NCBI GenBank assembly: GCA_039030175.1
Contig: JBCCER010000002.1
Span: forward strand, 6,430-70,429
Direction: 5' to 3'
DNA from: JANQGH01 sp039030175
GTDB taxonomy: Bacteria; Pseudomonadota; Alphaproteobacteria; DSM-16000; Inquilinaceae
DNA length: 64,000 nt
Shown: positions 44,684 through 55,153 of the stretch, one piece after another
How the letters are laid out: each line of letters starts with the position of its first letter
How positions within the stretch are numbered: position 1 is the first letter of the stretch
Notes under the pieces: generated by a model
What the model saw: the letters and a program-made list of their open reading frames with translations, nothing else
What the model was told of the DNA's origin: nothing
Database searches by the model: none
Translations under genes and position numbers: made by a program

Positions 44684-45733
44684 TCAGATAAACTCCCTCG
44701 CTGATTTGCGCATGGATCTCCCTGAAAATCCATAAAAATCGATACTTTTCTTGATATTCTCTTCAACCGACGAAATAAATCTATTAAGTTTGCTATCGCG
44801 GAATTTCAAATCATCTTCATTACCTATGTAATCGAGGTGATTTAGAGCTAGGTGAGTCGGATTGTTAGTAGTAATTGCCCTACGAACTAATTGATGATCA
44901 AACTGACCAACCCGCCGAAGCCGATTCGTGACTGTGGTAAACTCCCTTATGTCGCTCACCAGCCCATGAGCACTTGCTATCTCATCCCATGTAGTCTCTC
45001 CGTGGAGAGGTCCCGAATTGCCTGCTACACGGATTGGGAATGCTCGAAGAACCAAAATGACGCAGTCGACGTCAATTGGGCTCAATCCCGTTTCAGCTAA
45101 TGCCGCTGCCGCTGTTGTCCCGCGAGACGTGGCTTTTGGCCAGTAGCCCCCATCGCTAAGTGACAATCCAAAGCCTTGTGATCCCTCAACGATAACTCTT
45201 TGCCCCTTGTCGAGCATTTGGCGTAACAAAAGAGATGTATCAGTTACGTATCTTGCTAATGGTTCGCAATGCTGGGCATCGCTTAGGGCTGAAAGCGGGA
45301 AGTTTCTGGCTCCTCGTGCGACAAGGGCCATCATCGCTCCGCCAACTCCGCTTCCTGTTGAACCGATTGCGGCTCCTAAACCAGCATCTTCTTCCCATTT
45401 CTTGTGCTCGGCCGTAACTATTCGGGCGAAATTGCTAATGAATATTCGATCTCTAGGATAGTCAAGTTCTTCAATTTCCGTTGTTAGTAAATCGAGATCA
45501 ACAAAGAAGCCCGGGGGAAATACAACTTTGACGTCCCGGTCGATACAACCGGCGGGCAACTGCCTGAGCGCAAATCTCTTACCGTTCTTGTCGTAGGCCG
45601 TATGGCCTGAGTTTGAGCCGCCCACGCGTACAACTGCCGTATCCGCCTCGGCCGTTTGCCGTACAAGCTCTAGGGCCACCTTTCCTTTGCCCTCGGAACC
45701 AAATTGGCCGCCGATGACGATCGAAACCGGCAT
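44684..45733 (-). CDS. PurZ-like short adenylosuccinate synthetase homologue
   Basis: Protein of 349 aa, close to archaeal PurA and phage PurZ lengths and 80 short of bacterial PurA. GAGGAAT precedes the ATG. The P-loop reads GGQFGSEGKGKV: the catalytic Asp of GDEGKGK is Ser13. The catalytic His is kept (NSGHT, H44). GSTGSGVGG, VEGSQGFGLSL and FPIRVAGNSGPL resemble archaeal forms. The guanine-recognition TKLD is NHLD, and the Arg-rich aspartate loop is TTVTNRLRRVGQFD. Phage PurZ, which condenses dGMP with aspartate for 2-aminoadenine DNA, is reported to carry the same Asp-to-Ser type of change. A housekeeping purine role is unlikely. Confidence 0.82.
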   Translation of the reverse strand: MPVSIVIGGQFGSEGKGKVALELVRQTAEADTAVVRVGGSNSGHTAYDKNGKRFALRQLPAGCIDRDVKVVFPPGFFVDLDLLTTEIEELDYPRDRIFISNFARIVTAEHKKWEEDAGLGAAIGSTGSGVGGAMMALVARGARNFPLSALSDAQHCEPLARYVTDTSLLLRQMLDKGQRVIVEGSQGFGLSLSDGGYWPKATSRGTTAAAALAETGLSPIDVDCVILVLRAFPIRVAGNSGPLHGETTWDEIASAHGLVSDIREFTTVTNRLRRVGQFDHQLVRRAITTNNPTHLALNHLDYIGNEDDLKFRDSKLNRFISSVEENIKKSIDFYGFSGRSMRKSAREFI

Positions 45734-46147
45734 TGCAATTCCTCGTCAACATCTTCTTTAGGTCAAGTGAACCGAGCCAGGAGACTATCATCTCTTGCAT
45801 TGTCTTGCAGCCAGGATGTTCTACTGATTCCGAGGCTATTCGAGAACACCGAGAAGCCATGAAAATGACAATCAGAGCAGCTCCTGTTTCGGAGGTAGCT
45901 TGCCATTGGACACCGGTCGGGACACTGAGCAAGGAAACTGCCAGATAGTAATCGCTCGCCCTTATGCGGCATTCGAAAGCGCTGCGGTTTAGTTTCACGA
46001 GCTAATCGAGTTAAGTGCGGTGACCGACTCGCATTGTCGGTGGTTCAAGCCTTGCAACCCGCCCCCCAAATCGTCAGATAATCCCCATCAGCCAACGCCT
46101 CCGGCGCACGGCCGGCGGCACAAAGACAAAACCGGGGGAAGACAGTC
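45734..46147. other. 414-bp spacer at the island edge, upstream of groEL
   Basis: The left half is as AT-rich as the two-gene island and would hold its promoter; the right half returns to high GC. I see no CIRCE element (TTAGCACTC-N9-GAGTGCTAA) in front of groEL, no tRNA, no direct repeat and no integrase remnant that would define an attachment site. Short open frames across it show no recognisable protein. Confidence 0.5.
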
Positions 46148-47770
<1,623 letters not shown>

Positions 47771-47772
47771 GC

Positions 47773-48252
47773 GTGCGTAGAGTCTTGAAGAGACTAGGGC
47801 CGCTTCAGTTTGGTACTGGGGCGGCCATCGCCGTATTTGTCTTCGTATCAGGCCTATCGGGCGCCCAGGCGCAAAGCCTGCCGGATATGACCGGCCATTG
47901 GGACTGTCCGCGCGACGAAGGGTTGATCCGGGGCGAACCCATCGCCTGGGACCTCAATTTTGAGGTCGACTGGCAGGAGGGCCGTTTCTTCACCGGCACC
48001 TATTTCTGGAGCGTGCCGGAGGAATTGGGCGTCCACGAACAATCCGGTGGCGAGGCCACCCTCAGCGGCACGGTCCGGTTTCAGGGCGTGATCGATTGGG
48101 ACAATGAGAGCTTTATGATCGTCGATCTCGGCGACACGGGCACCGTCATGGGCTCCTTCGCCAACGACGATACGCTGCAGATGATCGGCTTTGAAGCGGG
48201 CGAGCACGCCCTGGTCGCCGCCGCGCTCTGCGTCAGGCGGGCAGGCGGTTAG
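47773..48252 (+). CDS. Small secreted protein of unknown function
   Basis: Protein of 159 aa with GTG start two bases after the groEL stop. A basic N-terminus and hydrophobic core (FGTGAAIAVFVFVSGLSG) with cleavage after AQAQ make a good signal peptide. The mature protein is acidic with a WDCPRDEG start and a LCVRRAGG end, so its two cysteines could form a disulfide. Family not recognised. It is followed by a phosphodiesterase gene 24 bp away, so the three genes may be co-transcribed. Confidence 0.65.
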   Translation: MRRVLKRLGPLQFGTGAAIAVFVFVSGLSGAQAQSLPDMTGHWDCPRDEGLIRGEPIAWDLNFEVDWQEGRFFTGTYFWSVPEELGVHEQSGGEATLSGTVRFQGVIDWDNESFMIVDLGDTGTVMGSFANDDTLQMIGFEAGEHALVAAALCVRRAGG

Positions 48253-48276
48253 CCCGGAACCGGCGGAGAGGGGCCG

Positions 48277-49083
48277 ATGGTCCACAAGCTGATCCATGTG
48301 ACCGACCCGCACCTCGTCGCCCCGGGCGGCCGGATCTATGGGCTCGATCCCCAAGCCCGCCTAGGCGCTTGCCTCGACCATATTGCTGGCGAGCATGGCG
48401 ATGCCGATCTTTGCGTGATTTCAGGTGACCTCAGCGATACTGGCCATCCGGACAGCTATCGCGCCCTGCACGGGCTGCTCGACGGGTTTCCGCTGCCGGT
48501 CCGGCTGATGACGGGCAATCATGACGGTCGCGCCAATTTCCGCGCTGCCTTTCCCGATGCCCCGGTCGATCCGAACGGCTTCGTGCAGTCGACAGCCGAC
48601 CTCGGCGATGAGCGTCTGATATTCCTCGATACGCTGGACGAAGGCCATATCCAGGGCCTCCTGTGCGCGGAGCGATTGGCATGGCTGGAATCGGAACTCA
48701 ACGCGGCGGGCGATCGTTCGGTCAGCCTCTTCCTGCACCACCCGCCGCTGAGTGTCTGCCTTCCGCATTTTGAAAAGATCATGCTAGCGGACCCGGAGCC
48801 GCTGATGGCACTGCTCCGTGCACATGGAAAGATCCGCCACCTATTTCTCGGCCATCTGCACCTGGCCGCCTCGGGCACGATGGAGGGCATCCCCTTCACG
48901 GTCGGGCGCGGCACCTGCCATCAGATCCTGGCAACTCTAGACGATCGCCGCGCCACCTTCGTGGATGGTCTGCCCGCTTACAATGTCGTGCTGTTCGACG
49001 ACCAGGATCTCATCATCCACGAGGTCGAGGTGCCGGAACGCGGCCCCGTCCTGCACATGGCCAAGCAGCCGACCCGTCCGTAA
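48277..49083 (+). CDS. Calcineurin-like metallophosphoesterase, CpdA/GpdQ type
   Basis: Cytosolic phosphodiesterase of 268 aa. All five metal-binding blocks of the class III cyclic nucleotide phosphodiesterase family are present in order: HVTDPHL, VISGDLSDTGH, MTGNHDGR, LFLHHPPL and LFLGHLHLA. Family members hydrolyse cAMP or glycerophosphodiesters. Length and spacing are normal. I would not choose between cyclic-nucleotide and phosphodiester substrates without experiment. Confidence 0.9.
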   Translation: MVHKLIHVTDPHLVAPGGRIYGLDPQARLGACLDHIAGEHGDADLCVISGDLSDTGHPDSYRALHGLLDGFPLPVRLMTGNHDGRANFRAAFPDAPVDPNGFVQSTADLGDERLIFLDTLDEGHIQGLLCAERLAWLESELNAAGDRSVSLFLHHPPLSVCLPHFEKIMLADPEPLMALLRAHGKIRHLFLGHLHLAASGTMEGIPFTVGRGTCHQILATLDDRRATFVDGLPAYNVVLFDDQDLIIHEVEVPERGPVLHMAKQPTRP

Positions 49084-49136
49084 GTAACTGTGAGGGGCAG
49101 CTCAGATCTATCCACTTAGCCACTCACGGGCGGGTG

Positions 49137-50387
49137 CTAGATAAGCCGTAGTGCGCCCATCAAGAAACTGTGGTCTAGGCTCGGTTGCAGCAGGCCCGGA
49201 CGGGCTGTGGGCCGGTTCTGAGCCGATCCAACCTCTTGTTCGCCCCAGGCCAGGAACGTTCCCCACCAGGGTTCGCCGGTTGCGTCGGCCAGTGTGGTGA
49301 CCACCTCGTTGCCGTTTTTGGGCACCAGTTCCGTTGCGCGCTCCACAGCCACGTCGGCCGGTTCGGCCCAGGCGCTGTCGTCGAGATTGGCCTGCTCCAT
49401 GGCGATCGCCTGGCTGTCCTCCGGCCGGTAGGCGGCAGCCTGCCAAGAGGGTGAATCGTCGTGGGACCAAATCCGGTAGAGCGCATAGCCGGATAGAATC
49501 AGCCCGATGATGGCAAGACCGAGCGCGATGCCGATTACAACCGGCGCTGCCGCGACTCCTGTAGCCCCAAGAATACCGGCCGCAACGCCGGCCTCCAGCA
49601 GCAGACCACCCGCAGCGAACGCGCCGGCGGCCAAGTTCACCACCGGCCCCCAGAGATTGAGGGATCCCAGGTCGGGGTCGTCTGGCCAGACCTTCACCTC
49701 GGTCGGAAACTCGCCCTCCCGTTCGAATAGCGAATGGGTGCCCACGCCGACGAAGGTCTCGATATGGCCGAACAGGCGATTGACGTCATCCCAACGCAGA
49801 AACCTGATGCCGGCCAAGCCGTGAAAGCCGGCAATGTGCGGTTCCTTAGTATCGCGGTGCAACAGCACGGATACGCCGGTCCAATGGCCCTCCCGCTCGA
49901 ACGGATAGGTTCGGAAGCCGACCCCGTTCTGGCGCAGGAAGTAGAAATGGTAGGTGATCATGCTGTATTTGCCGGCCTTGTCCAACATGTCCAGATCCTC
50001 GACAAATGCCGGACGGTTGGCGACCAAATCGGCGACATTCTCGTGCAATGTGACATAGGCCGGCACACCGCCTCCGATACTGCCGCGAACGGTTTGGTAC
50101 CGGTCGCCGGAAAACGCGCTGCCGAAATCCGTCGTCCCCATCAAATCGGCGGTTAGAAAACTCTGGCTTTCCGGGTCCATCGCCAAACGGTTGAAGATGT
50201 TGGCGAATGTGGCATTCGTGAAATCGATCTGGCCTCTGCCCAGCTGTTGTAAGCTGGTGCCGTCTTGCAGGCGATTGAGGCGCATTTGCGGAAGAGCCGC
50301 ATCGACATCGATGGGTGTTTCGTCATCCTCCCGTGAGATCACCAAAGTGGGGACCAGTTCCTGCGCTTTTTCCAGCAGTGTCACCAT
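49137..50387 (-). CDS. Uncharacterised protein with Vps62-like domain and hydrophobic segment
   Basis: Protein of 416 aa. The central region has the spacing of Vps62/DUF946-type proteins: ITYHFYFLRQN, YPFEREGHWTGVSVLL, IAGFHGLAGIRFLRW and ETFVGVGTHSLFE. Residues about 250-310 are Gly/Ala-rich and strongly hydrophobic, enough for two membrane spans or a pore-like hairpin. There is no signal peptide. Its ATG overlaps the stop of the preceding gene (TGATG), so the two products are probably partners. No function can be stated. Confidence 0.55.
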   Translation of the reverse strand: MVTLLEKAQELVPTLVISREDDETPIDVDAALPQMRLNRLQDGTSLQQLGRGQIDFTNATFANIFNRLAMDPESQSFLTADLMGTTDFGSAFSGDRYQTVRGSIGGGVPAYVTLHENVADLVANRPAFVEDLDMLDKAGKYSMITYHFYFLRQNGVGFRTYPFEREGHWTGVSVLLHRDTKEPHIAGFHGLAGIRFLRWDDVNRLFGHIETFVGVGTHSLFEREGEFPTEVKVWPDDPDLGSLNLWGPVVNLAAGAFAAGGLLLEAGVAAGILGATGVAAAPVVIGIALGLAIIGLILSGYALYRIWSHDDSPSWQAAAYRPEDSQAIAMEQANLDDSAWAEPADVAVERATELVPKNGNEVVTTLADATGEPWWGTFLAWGEQEVGSAQNRPTARPGLLQPSLDHSFLMGALRLI

Positions 50388-51460
50388 CAGGATTTTCCTC
50401 CCTTGCCGGCAAGATCGGTAAGGCCGCGATCGATGTGGCGCAGCAGGCCGACGATTTCCGGAACGGTTTTTGCGATCGCTGCGGCCTCTTTATCGCCATC
50501 GAGCATTTTGTGCCATCCCCTGACCAGCGCGGCGGCATCAGACCGATCGTCGGGATCGATGGCGCCTGCCAACGCTTTGCCAGCGTCTGCGATCGACTTC
50601 TTGTCCGCCCGCCCCGTAAGAAAATCATGCCAGAACCGGCTACCCTTCTCAGAAATCAGAAAGTCTGACATCGCGGCCCAAGTCTTCCCGCGGTAGCCGC
50701 CTGCTTGCGATTTGGACGTTTTCTTGCCGGAGGTCTTACCGAATCCAATCGACGGTTCGGTCGCGCCGCGGATGTTGTCCGCCATGTCGAATAGCGAGGA
50801 CCGTAGCAGGCTGGCCTCATCCTTGGGCAGCGGGGCTGTGGACAAGCGGCTGATCAGACTCTGTTTTTCATCGAAGCCGAAATCGATCTTCAAGGTACGG
50901 ATGGCCCCGAAATCGCCCGGTACGAACGGCTCCTCGGACACCCCTGGAACGTCCGGGTTCCCGGCGACGACAAATTCCGGTTTGACCAAGCTGGCGGGGG
51001 CGCCGGTCGGCGTTCGCCCTCTGGCGGAAGGTCCGCCCTCCAAACCGAGCAAAATACTGGCCCCGGCACCGATCAGGACCCTCAGCCGTCGTTCCTTTTC
51101 CGCAAGGTCTGGCGTATTCACTAAGGCCGCGTGATGCCAGCCATCGTCTTGCGTGCGCACATAAAGAACGATCTGCCGACGCCGATTATCGGCCACCAGA
51201 TGGATCATGCCGGGTGCGAATAGCAAAGTACGGTTTTCCGTCAGTGGGAATGACAGCCGGAAGACTAAGTCGATTTGCAGTCCGTCGAGCGGCAAGGGAG
51301 GAGCTAGAAGTCGAATGCGCGAGTTCTTACCGCTGTCCAGTAGAAACCCATTCTTGCCTAAGGTGCCACCGTTCTCCAGCCGCTCCCAGGTTGGGAACAC
51401 ACCTTGGTTGGTCAGTCCATGTTTGCTGAAATCATAATCTGCGTAACGGAGCCAAAGCAT
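50387..51460 (-). CDS. Uncharacterised protein with lectin/LamG-like N-terminal half
   Basis: Protein of 357 aa. The first about 200 residues look like a concanavalin A/LamG-type beta sandwich (PPLPLDGLQIDLVFRLSFP, DGWHHAALVNT and a late strand TLKIDFGFDE); the DGxWHHxA block is characteristic of this fold. The C-terminal about 150 residues are helical and Lys-rich. No signal peptide is evident. It is coupled by overlap to the Vps62-like gene downstream. A carbohydrate-binding or toxin-associated role is possible, but this is inference. Confidence 0.5.
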   Translation of the reverse strand: MLWLRYADYDFSKHGLTNQGVFPTWERLENGGTLGKNGFLLDSGKNSRIRLLAPPLPLDGLQIDLVFRLSFPLTENRTLLFAPGMIHLVADNRRRQIVLYVRTQDDGWHHAALVNTPDLAEKERRLRVLIGAGASILLGLEGGPSARGRTPTGAPASLVKPEFVVAGNPDVPGVSEEPFVPGDFGAIRTLKIDFGFDEKQSLISRLSTAPLPKDEASLLRSSLFDMADNIRGATEPSIGFGKTSGKKTSKSQAGGYRGKTWAAMSDFLISEKGSRFWHDFLTGRADKKSIADAGKALAGAIDPDDRSDAAALVRGWHKMLDGDKEAAAIAKTVPEIVGLLRHIDRGLTDLAGKGGKS

Positions 51461-51908
51461 AGAGTTTACCTTCCTGCTCGACGATCGAACGCTTCAATTC
51501 AGCCGGTTACGCCACCTCAATAAAGCAAGTTTAAGAGGCGGTCTCTGTGGCCGTCAGTAATAGTGACGCTCATTGCATATATTTGCAATGTCGCGAAGGG
51601 ATTTCGGCAGTATGAGATAATTACTTATGGGTATTGGCGGTCAGCGGATCGTTTTGTGAATGTTCGCTCCACTACACCACTGCCAGTGTCGGTCGCGAGC
51701 AAGTCGCGCTTGATCATTGCGTGCGGAGCCGGCCCGTCTGAGCATAGCACGATCGCCCTCCTGTTCTTGCGTTGGACATCTGCATGATATCGGCGGGTCG
51801 CGGCCAAACCGGTTTCGACCGCGCGGTTGCTGTGCCTGCCAAGCGGTCTATTGTCACCAACGGTCTTCGCCGCATCAAGCCGCCAATCTCGGTATGGCCG
51901 CGCGGCGC
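51461..51908. other. 448-bp intergenic stretch
   Basis: It lies between the start of the lectin-like gene and the end of the convergent-side dioxygenase gene. Short open frames on both strands show no similarity that I recognise. No hairpin with a T-run, tRNA or repeat was noticed. The left half is relatively AT-rich and probably carries the promoter of the two-gene unit. Confidence 0.4.
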
Positions 51909-53156
51909 TTAGTCAAACACCTGCCCATGATGGAACTGCTCGTCCTGGCCGGCGGCGGCGGTCAGGGCGGCGACATTGTCCTTGGTGAAGAAGCCATCGA
52001 AATGGTGGCACCGCTCAATGTACTCGGTGATCAGCAGCGTGTAGGCCGAGTGCTTCGAGAAGATCTGCTTTAGGTTCGGGTCGTCCTTACACTCGCCGAC
52101 GATGTGGGCGAGGAACGGGATGCCCTTGGTCTTGAGCGCATTGACCACGAAGTCGACATTCTTCTCGCCAGCGCCATGATCGCCATCTTGCACCTCGACC
52201 GCCATGTGATGCATGCGCCGCCCGAAATTGCGTACGAAGGTCTCGGTCGGCATCGGCAATCCCTCGAACGAATTCACGAAGGATGGCGTGTTGTTGGCTG
52301 TGAACACCTTGGCCGGTGAGATTTTGTCGTCGTTTACCGTGTTGTTGCGATTGACGTTGGTCGACGAGTTCATGTCCGCGATGTTGTACGCGCCCCAGAA
52401 GTAATAGGGGACCATGGTCAGAAACTCGAGGATCGCGTCCTCGCGGTCGGCTGCCAGAATGCGGGTCGCCATATGGTCGTAGCCGAGCATCAGGGGCGTG
52501 GTGCCTTCCTGTTCGCCAAACGCAACGGCTGCGTCGAGGCGGACCTTCTCGTCGGCCGTGAGCTCGACCCGGGCGCCAAGGCCAAGCGAATCCGGATCGT
52601 TCAGGTCCTTCGTCGTGTAGCCAACGCGATTATAAGTATAGTCGGACGGGACCGAGAACAGGAAGCCGTCGGCGGTGTAGAACGGGTTTTCCGTGTCGCC
52701 TGGATACTCGAACCGGATGTTGTGGCTCTCCAGCACCGTGCGCGTCTGGTCCAAATCCTTGGCGGCGAACAGCTCGCCGACATAGCGTGACTGCGGCTTG
52801 TTCTTGGCCAGCGGGTACATTCGGTTGAACCGAGAAATGAAATCGACGAAGGCGGGGCTCAGCGGTTCCATGATGATCAGCGCCGGATATTCCGGCCTGT
52901 TGTGCATGACGAAGAACCGGTGCGTGTCGCCAAGATAGCTGGCCGTGAATCGATAGGGCGTCATCACATAGAGTTCGGCCATCGTGTCCACGCCGTCGCC
53001 ATGGTCGACCTGGATCACCGGCGCACGCATGTTGCCGACCAGATCTTCCAGGCCGCTGGACCTCCGCCGCTCGAAAATCTTGATCCGATACTCGTTGAAG
53101 AAGTCTGAGTTCTTCTTGTCGCCCTTGGGCTCGTAGGTCATCAGGTCGATGGGCAC
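51909..53156 (-). CDS. HPPD-like non-heme iron dioxygenase (VOC superfamily)
   Basis: Cytosolic protein of 415 aa resembling 4-hydroxyphenylpyruvate dioxygenase. The three iron ligands of the fold are visible in order: H228 (LGYDHMATR), H316 or H317 (RRMHHMAVEV) and E378 (LLITEYIER), with the C-terminal FDGFFTKDNVAALTAAAG matching the HPPD end. The N-terminal domain is diverged and longer than in true HPPD, and the pyruvate-binding residues are not obvious, so the substrate is uncertain. It is followed on the same strand by nothing and preceded by malic enzyme. Confidence 0.78.
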   Translation of the reverse strand: MPIDLMTYEPKGDKKNSDFFNEYRIKIFERRRSSGLEDLVGNMRAPVIQVDHGDGVDTMAELYVMTPYRFTASYLGDTHRFFVMHNRPEYPALIIMEPLSPAFVDFISRFNRMYPLAKNKPQSRYVGELFAAKDLDQTRTVLESHNIRFEYPGDTENPFYTADGFLFSVPSDYTYNRVGYTTKDLNDPDSLGLGARVELTADEKVRLDAAVAFGEQEGTTPLMLGYDHMATRILAADREDAILEFLTMVPYYFWGAYNIADMNSSTNVNRNNTVNDDKISPAKVFTANNTPSFVNSFEGLPMPTETFVRNFGRRMHHMAVEVQDGDHGAGEKNVDFVVNALKTKGIPFLAHIVGECKDDPNLKQIFSKHSAYTLLITEYIERCHHFDGFFTKDNVAALTAAAGQDEQFHHGQVFD

Positions 53157-53210
53157 GGGACTCTTTCCTTCCTGGTCGGGTGACTGTGGGTGGGAATAGT
53201 GCGCGGCGTT

Positions 53211-54890
53211 CTAAAGGTCTTCCGGCAGATCGCCATACGCAGGCGACCAATATTTCGCCGCCAACTTGGCATCGAGCTCGTCCTCTGAGGAGGGCGGGGC
53301 AACGCCGTCGGCCTGTGCCTGCAAGGCGACGGCGCGGGCAATCTTGCGACTGACATCCCGAATGTCATCGATGGCGGGCAGGAGAGGGGCCCCTGGTTCG
53401 CCAAGCCCTACGGTAGCGTCGGCCAGCGCCTCGGCAGCGGCCATGAACATGCCATCCGTCACGCGCCTCGCCTCGGTTGCGATGATACCCTGCCCCATGG
53501 CGGGGAAGATGTAGGTGTTGTTGCTCTGCCCAATCCGATAGGTAGTGCCATTGTAGGTCACGGGCTTAAATGGGCTGCCCGTCGCGACCAGTGCCTTTCC
53601 GTCCGTCCACTTTAGCAGATCCTCCGGCACGGCCTCCGACCGCGACGTAGGATTCGATAATGGAAAGATGATCGGCCGCTCGGCCTCCGCGGCCATGGCC
53701 CGCACAACATCCTCGGTAAACAGGCCCGGCTGACCGGACACGCCTATCAGGATCGTCGGCTTGCCGTGCGTAACGACATCAGCGAGACTGATTTCCCCAT
53801 TGCTGCCGCTGGCCCATCCGGCAACAGCGTCGTGTGGCTGCACGAGCTTCTCTTGGAACGGCATCAGGCCGGTCATCTTGTCGTGCAGCAGCCCGTAGCG
53901 ATCAACCAAGAAAATCTGGCGACGGGCCTGATCTTCAGCCAGACCCTGCTTCACCATGGCGGCGATGATCTGTTCGGCGATTCCGCAGCCGGCCGATCCC
54001 GCACCCAGGAATGCGACCCGGTGATCGCGCATCGGAATGCCGGTAACCTTCGCGCCAGCCAGCAATGTTCCGACGGCTACCGCTGCCGTGCCCTGGATAT
54101 CGTCGTTAAAGGTGCACAACTGGTCGCGATACTTGGCCAGCAATGGCGCGGCGTGGGGCTGGGCAAAATCTTCGAACTGCAACAGCACGTTCGGCCATTT
54201 TCGCTTCACCGCCTGCACGAAGCGATCGACGAAGTCGAAATACTCGTCGCCCGTTATCCTCTCGTTCCGCCAGCCAATGTAGAGAGGGTCATCCAGGCGC
54301 TCCTGATTGTTCGTGCCGACGTCGAGCAGCATTGGCAGTGTCGTTGCCGGGTTGACCCCGCCGACCGCGGTATAGAGGGACAGCTTGCCAATGGGGATGC
54401 CCATGCCCCCGGCACCCTGGTCGCCTAGCCCCAGAATACGCTCGCCGTCGGTGACAACGATGGCTTCGACCGTCTTGTTCGGCGCATTGTCCAGAATCTC
54501 GTCGATGCGGTCGCGGTCGGGATAGCTGATGAACAGGCCGCGCGGCTGGCGATAAATCTCACTGAATTTCTGGCACGCCTCACCAACCACGGGGGTGTAG
54601 ATCAGCGGCATCAGTTCGGAGACGTGTTTGACCACCAGGTTGTAGAAAAGAGTCTCGTTCCGATCCTGCAGATTGCGCATGTACATGTGGCGCTCGATGT
54701 TCGACTCTTCCATCTGAAGGCCCGCATAGGCCCGGATGGTCTGTTCATCGAGTGTTTCGATCTGCGGGGGCAGCAGGCCGAGTAGGCCGAAGCGCTGCCG
54801 CTCGGCCTCCGAAAACGCCGTGTCTTTGTTCAAGATCGGTTGCCGCAGGACCTTGAGCGATCTACTTACCGACGCGCTGGCGTCTGACAT
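53211..54890 (-). CDS. maeA: NAD-dependent malic enzyme
   Basis: Oxidative decarboxylase of 559 aa that converts malate to pyruvate and CO2. Characteristic blocks are LIYTPVVGEACQKFS, YPDRDRIDEIL, VVTDGERILGLGDQGAGGMGIPIGKLSLY, LLQFEDFAQPHAAPLL followed by FNDDIQGTAAVAVG with the metal-binding acidic residues, and the cofactor loop FLGAGSAGCGIAEQI. Length fits the large NAD (MaeA/SfcA) class rather than the phosphotransacetylase fusion common in alphaproteobacteria. Complete. Confidence 0.94.
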   Translation of the reverse strand: MSDASASVSRSLKVLRQPILNKDTAFSEAERQRFGLLGLLPPQIETLDEQTIRAYAGLQMEESNIERHMYMRNLQDRNETLFYNLVVKHVSELMPLIYTPVVGEACQKFSEIYRQPRGLFISYPDRDRIDEILDNAPNKTVEAIVVTDGERILGLGDQGAGGMGIPIGKLSLYTAVGGVNPATTLPMLLDVGTNNQERLDDPLYIGWRNERITGDEYFDFVDRFVQAVKRKWPNVLLQFEDFAQPHAAPLLAKYRDQLCTFNDDIQGTAAVAVGTLLAGAKVTGIPMRDHRVAFLGAGSAGCGIAEQIIAAMVKQGLAEDQARRQIFLVDRYGLLHDKMTGLMPFQEKLVQPHDAVAGWASGSNGEISLADVVTHGKPTILIGVSGQPGLFTEDVVRAMAAEAERPIIFPLSNPTSRSEAVPEDLLKWTDGKALVATGSPFKPVTYNGTTYRIGQSNNTYIFPAMGQGIIATEARRVTDGMFMAAAEALADATVGLGEPGAPLLPAIDDIRDVSRKIARAVALQAQADGVAPPSSEDELDAKLAAKYWSPAYGDLPEDL

Positions 54891-55153
54891 GCGTGCTGTC
54901 TCCCCACAAGTATGCGGTCGTACCGTTGCTGTCAGCGAGGCCAGGACAGCCTGCTATCCCAAGCGACCGAATGTGTCGGCATGGTAACGGTTCGAACTTT
55001 GTCTTTGAACAAAAAGCTGGGCGCTTGCGGGCCTAAGACAGTCATTGCAGGCCATGTACCAAGCGCGACGATATCAACCGAACCTTGTGAATTTCCGGCT
55101 GCTATCGGACCGTGATAGTTTGCCGCTCTTGGCAATCAGTTGGGAGAGTCGCA

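Noticed and set aside
45579..45998. Open frame on the minus strand overlapping the PurZ-like gene start
   Set aside because: It is out of frame with the real gene, shows no recognisable motif and has no ribosome site; treated as a chance frame.
45990..46147. CIRCE/HrcA site in front of groEL
   Set aside because: No TTAGCACTC-N9-GAGTGCTAA inverted repeat is present.
43476..46147. Integrase, transposase or tRNA attachment site bounding the AT-rich island
   Set aside because: I looked for flanking direct repeats, tRNA ends and recombinase frames and saw none; horizontal origin rests on composition only.
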